Shown here in pieces: positions 61,320 to 64,000 of a stretch of DNA of 64,000 bases (position 1 is the stretch's first letter; every line of letters begins with the position of its first letter). This stretch comes from Arthrobacter sp. StoSoilA2 (GTDB lineage Bacteria; Actinomycetota; Actinomycetes; Actinomycetales; Micrococcaceae). Location: positions 1,488,001 to 1,552,000 of the forward strand of contig NZ_AP024643.1 of NCBI RefSeq assembly GCF_019977195.1, written 5' to 3'. Both the position numbers and the translations under genes were made by a program. The notes under the pieces were generated by a model. The model did not search any database. It was not told the origin of the DNA and worked only from the letters and a program-made list of their open reading frames with translations.

Positions 61320-61380
61320 TTCGCGGGAAGCGTGCGAGCACGCAGGGAAACTTCCCACGAACCCGCAGCTTTCCCGCGAA
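61320..61380. repeat. Complex inverted repeat between MBL and nitrate reductase genes
   Basis: Outer arms TTCGCGGGAA (61320-61329) and TTCCCGCGAA (61371-61380) enclose two smaller hairpins (GCGTGC/GCACGC 61330-61343; GGGAA/TTCCC 61345-61356), giving a possible three-way structure. It is a candidate dispersed palindrome or a terminator for the operon ending at 61394 on the minus strand. Confidence 0.55.
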
Positions 61381-61393
61381 CCGAGCGAGCTAC

Positions 61394-62959
61394 TCAGGCG
61401 GCAGCCGCTTGGAAATGTTTTTCGATGAGCCCCTTGATGTCCTCGTGGCATCCTCCGCAGCCTGTGCCGGCGCGTGTGGCCTTGGAGACCTCGCCAACAG
61501 TGCTGCAACCTTCCAACACGGAATCCTCGATGCTGGCGGCACTGACCCCGGCACAACGGCACACCGTGCGCTGGGGATCGTTGCTGGTGGCGCTGCCTGA
61601 ACCCAACTGGTCAGGGCCGTCCAGGCGAAGCAGCAGGGAACGGTCCGCCGGTAGCTCTGAGGAACGTTCGAAAAGGACGACGAGCTCAGCAGCGGTCCGC
61701 GGCATGCCCACGGCCACCAAACCCTCCAACACGCCGCCACGGGTGGTCATCTTGACGTAGCGGCCGTGCTCGGGATCGGCCCACTGGGAGATTTGGCGGC
61801 GTGCCCGGCCGGATGCGGCCCCGGCTTCAAGCAGCTCTTCGTCCCACGGATCGGCCTGGTTGTCGCCGGCAAGGGCAAGGTTGATGCCCCGCGCCTTCAG
61901 GACCACAACGCCCGGCTTTTCCGTGGGCAGGGCGTCCAGCGCATCCGCGGCTTCCTGGCCGTCTTGTGCCAGGACCACCAAATATTCAGCAAGCCACTCG
62001 GCCTGACGCCAGCCCGGGCCTATCAAGCCGGAGGGGCCGGTGGCAGTCCGGCAATCAAGGCAGGAAGCGTCAAGGCAGCGGACCTCTGCACAATCGCCGA
62101 TCGCGAACATGTGCGGCTCGTGGTAGGTGCGGAGATGGTGGTCCACCAGGATCCCAGCGCCGGTCGGAAGGCCACAGCCTTCAGCCAGCTCGATCCGCGG
62201 GCGGACTCCACAGGAGAGGACCAGCAGGTCGCCGTCGATCGCCGAGCCGTCTTCCAGCAGCAGCGCAGAGAAGCTTCCGCCGGGGCCAGCGGTTTCCACG
62301 CCGGTAGACCTCGCATTGCCGGCCATCCGGACGCCGCCCGCACGAAGGCTGCTCGTCAGGACGGAACCGCTGCCGCGGTCAATGCTGCGGCCCAAAGGGA
62401 AGGGGCCGTTGTGGACCACGGTTGCCTGGGCCCCTTCCTCCGCGGCGGCGAGGGCGGTTTCCAGGCCAAGGACGCCACCACCCAGGACCACGACGCGCTT
62501 GCCGCCGGCCACAGCTTCGCGGAGTACCGCGGCATCGCGAAGATCGCGCAGGGCAGTGACACCTGGCGGAAGCACGGGGCCAGAAGGATCGGGGTTCAAC
62601 CCGGTGAGGTTGGGAATGACGGGCCGGGAGCCGGTGGCAAACACCAGACGGTCGTAGTGTTCATTGGTGCCGTCGGAGAGAATCACCTGCTGGCGTGCGC
62701 GGTCAATCCTCTTGACCTTGACACCCAACCGCACGTCAACGCCGTCGGCCTCCAGTTCAACAGCGTCGGCCATTGCCAGGGCTTCAAGAGTGGTCCGTCC
62801 GACGCCGAGTTCTGCAACCATGACGCGGTTGTAAGCGGCCTCAGCTTCCTGTCCGACCACCAGAAGTTGCACGAGTCCTGTGCGGACCGCGGGAAGCAGT
62901 TCGTCCACCAGTCGCGCAGCAACCGGGCCGAATCCAACAACAACAATGCGCTCGCTCAT
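61394..62959 (-). CDS. FAD- and [2Fe-2S]-containing electron-transfer subunit of nitrate reductase
   Basis: A 521-residue flavoprotein. N-terminal IVVVGFGPVAARLVDELL (FAD), VVLGGGVLGLETALAAAEEG (NAD) and MFAIGDCAEVRC, then a BFD-type [2Fe-2S] domain near the end (TVCRCAGVSAASI, GTGCGGCHED). It resembles the N-terminal half of NirB plus a BFD cluster and probably passes electrons from NADH to the molybdenum subunit. The ATG at 62959 overlaps the stop of the upstream catalytic subunit gene (ATGA), which supports the pairing. Confidence 0.88.
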   Translation of the reverse strand: MSERIVVVGFGPVAARLVDELLPAVRTGLVQLLVVGQEAEAAYNRVMVAELGVGRTTLEALAMADAVELEADGVDVRLGVKVKRIDRARQQVILSDGTNEHYDRLVFATGSRPVIPNLTGLNPDPSGPVLPPGVTALRDLRDAAVLREAVAGGKRVVVLGGGVLGLETALAAAEEGAQATVVHNGPFPLGRSIDRGSGSVLTSSLRAGGVRMAGNARSTGVETAGPGGSFSALLLEDGSAIDGDLLVLSCGVRPRIELAEGCGLPTGAGILVDHHLRTYHEPHMFAIGDCAEVRCLDASCLDCRTATGPSGLIGPGWRQAEWLAEYLVVLAQDGQEAADALDALPTEKPGVVVLKARGINLALAGDNQADPWDEELLEAGAASGRARRQISQWADPEHGRYVKMTTRGGVLEGLVAVGMPRTAAELVVLFERSSELPADRSLLLRLDGPDQLGSGSATSNDPQRTVCRCAGVSAASIEDSVLEGCSTVGEVSKATRAGTGCGGCHEDIKGLIEKHFQAAAA

Positions 62960-64000
62960 GATGCCTCCTTGGCGTGCAGGGGCAGCCCGGATCCGGCAGG
63001 CACAGCGGCTGGAGCCGCTGACACTGTGGTGGACGCTGCCCGCCGGACCCATACCCGGCTGGTCTTGAACTCCGGCATGCCGGAAATGGGATCGGTGACC
63101 GCCTCCGTGAGGCGGTTGGCGTTTTCCTGGCCCGGGAAATGGAACGGCAGGAACACAGTGTCCGGGCGGACCGAATTGCTAAGCTCCGCCCGGCACAGGA
63201 CCTCACCGCGCTGGTTGGTCACGGTTGCGTAATCGCCGTCGGCAATGCCACGCGCCGCTGCCGTGCCAGGGTGAATCAGGAGTTTGGCCTGTGGCTGGGA
63301 AGCCAGCAGCTCGCTCACGCGGCGGGTCTGGGCGCCGGACTGGTAGTGCTCCAGGAGGCGGCCAGTGGCGAGTGCCAGGGAGTCGTCCGCAAACGAACGT
63401 ACAGCCCGCTTGGAGGGGGTAACCGGGACCATCACGGCGCGGCCATCGGCGTGGGCGAATCCGTCAGCGAAGAGGCGCGGCGTTCCCTGGCTGCCCACGG
63501 GGTACGGCCAGTAGGCAGCCTCGCCGCGATCCAGCATGTCGTAGTCGATACCGGAGTAATCAGCCAGACCGCCAGCCGAGGCCAAGCGCAGTTCCTCGAA
63601 CACTGTCTCGGGGTCGTCACTGAACGTGGAGGGTGCTTCCAGCATCCCGGCGAGCCGGGACATGAGCCACAGTTCGTTGCGAACACCCGGGGGAGGGGTG
63701 AGTGCCCGGCGGCGGCGGATCACGCGGCCCTCGAGGTTGGTCAGCGTGCCCTCTTCCTCGGCCCACTGGGTGACGGGGAGAACGAGGTCGGCTTCAACGG
63801 CCGTCTCGGACATGAAGAAGTCGCACACCACCAGGAAGTCCAGGCTGCGAAGTCCCTGGGTCACCGCGTTGGTATCCGGCGCCGAAACCACAACGTTGGC
63901 GCCATGCACGAAAAGGCAACGGACGCCGTCGGGCTGTCCCAGGGACTTAAGAAGCTCGACGGCGGGCAAGCCGGCTCCCGGGATCAGTGACTCGTCGACG
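62956..64000 (-). CDS. Assimilatory nitrate reductase catalytic subunit, C-terminal part (truncated by window end)
   Basis: The frame is open at the right edge, so the N terminus (including any [4Fe-4S] cluster) is outside. The visible 348 codons are from the molybdopterin oxidoreductase family: FVHGANVVVSAPDTNAV, VVCDFFMSETAVEADLVLP, EEEGTLTNLEGRV and the C-terminal molybdopterin dinucleotide-binding domain (ALATGRLLEHYQSGAQTRRV; IHPGTAAARGIADGDYATV). It overlaps the FAD/[2Fe-2S] gene (ATGA). With nirB/nirD it would reduce nitrate to ammonium in assimilation. Confidence 0.9.
   Translation of the reverse strand, partial: VDESLIPGAGLPAVELLKSLGQPDGVRCLFVHGANVVVSAPDTNAVTQGLRSLDFLVVCDFFMSETAVEADLVLPVTQWAEEEGTLTNLEGRVIRRRRALTPPPGVRNELWLMSRLAGMLEAPSTFSDDPETVFEELRLASAGGLADYSGIDYDMLDRGEAAYWPYPVGSQGTPRLFADGFAHADGRAVMVPVTPSKRAVRSFADDSLALATGRLLEHYQSGAQTRRVSELLASQPQAKLLIHPGTAAARGIADGDYATVTNQRGEVLCRAELSNSVRPDTVFLPFHFPGQENANRLTEAVTDPISGMPEFKTSRVWVRRAASTTVSAAPAAVPAGSGLPLHAKEAS

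Noticed and set aside
1..64000. tRNA, rRNA, CRISPR, insertion sequence or prophage genes
   Set aside because: No tRNA cloverleaf, no rRNA sequence, no spaced direct repeats, no transposase, integrase or phage structural motif was seen.

Overview
The window is chromosomal DNA of a high-GC Gram-positive bacterium, most likely an Arthrobacter/Paenarthrobacter-type Micrococcaceae. The evidence is the gene families (DUF2505, the small SCO4848-type membrane protein, a quinone reductase of the mycobacterial LpdA type, HemD fused to a winged helix, GlnR-like boxes), the GC-rich codon use and the frequent GTG/TTG starts. The genus is an inference. I see 54 protein genes, one of them frameshifted and two cut by the window ends. 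I see no rRNA, tRNA, CRISPR array, insertion sequence or prophage.

Layout. 0-11 kb is core: a truncated helical protein, sufS-sufU, nhaA, a DUF2505/small membrane protein pair, an SDR/DUF2867 protein divergent from mfd, and a YdjM-like membrane protein. 11-14.6 kb holds a GT2 gene with an apparent frameshift, a GT4 gene, a small membrane protein and deoC. At 14.7-15.6 kb is a short FAD oxidoreductase with a GlnR-like upstream array. 15.7-24.9 kb is the most striking block: seven minus-strand genes joined by six successive 4-bp stop/start overlaps. They encode a cholesterol-oxidase-like GMC enzyme, a membrane metallophosphoesterase, an alpha/beta hydrolase, an acetoacetate-decarboxylase-like protein, two small membrane proteins and a patatin. 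A C-terminal domain appears to be shared by the first and last products. I recognise no described pathway for the set.

25-31.5 kb is accessory: DUF1579 and RibD-C-like proteins, an MFS exporter with an ArsR metal sensor carrying a complete alpha-5 site, an MFS/HTH pair and a LacI regulator divergent from a sugar porter. At 33-38.8 kb a LysR gene lies between a flavin amine oxidase/HAD operon and an Asp/Glu-racemase-like/OtnK/OtnC operon for four-carbon acid sugars. Two inverted copies of a 33-bp operator-like site flank lysR.

38.8-44.8 kb is a fructo-oligosaccharide uptake operon (lacI, binding protein, two permeases, cytoplasmic GH32). 45-50.5 kb encodes nitrite assimilation: nirB-cobA-hemD on the minus strand and nirD head-to-head on the plus strand, with a four-box GlnR-like array between. 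At 50.5-55.7 kb are a phosphohexomutase and an extracellular levan system (levansucrase plus secreted GH32). At 56.2-58.2 kb is an unusual pair: a membrane-anchored ECF-sigma-like protein overlapping a one-TM protein with four Big_2-like exterior repeats. 58-61.3 kb is housekeeping (purine nucleoside phosphorylase, quinone reductase, MBL hydrolase). 61.4-64 kb begins an assimilatory nitrate reductase operon, read from outside the window.

Working together: the nas genes (right end), nirB/nirD, cobA and hemD would take nitrate to ammonia with siroheme supply, probably under nitrogen control. Levansucrase, the secreted GH32, the ABC importer and the cytoplasmic GH32 form a sucrose/fructan cycle split over two loci.
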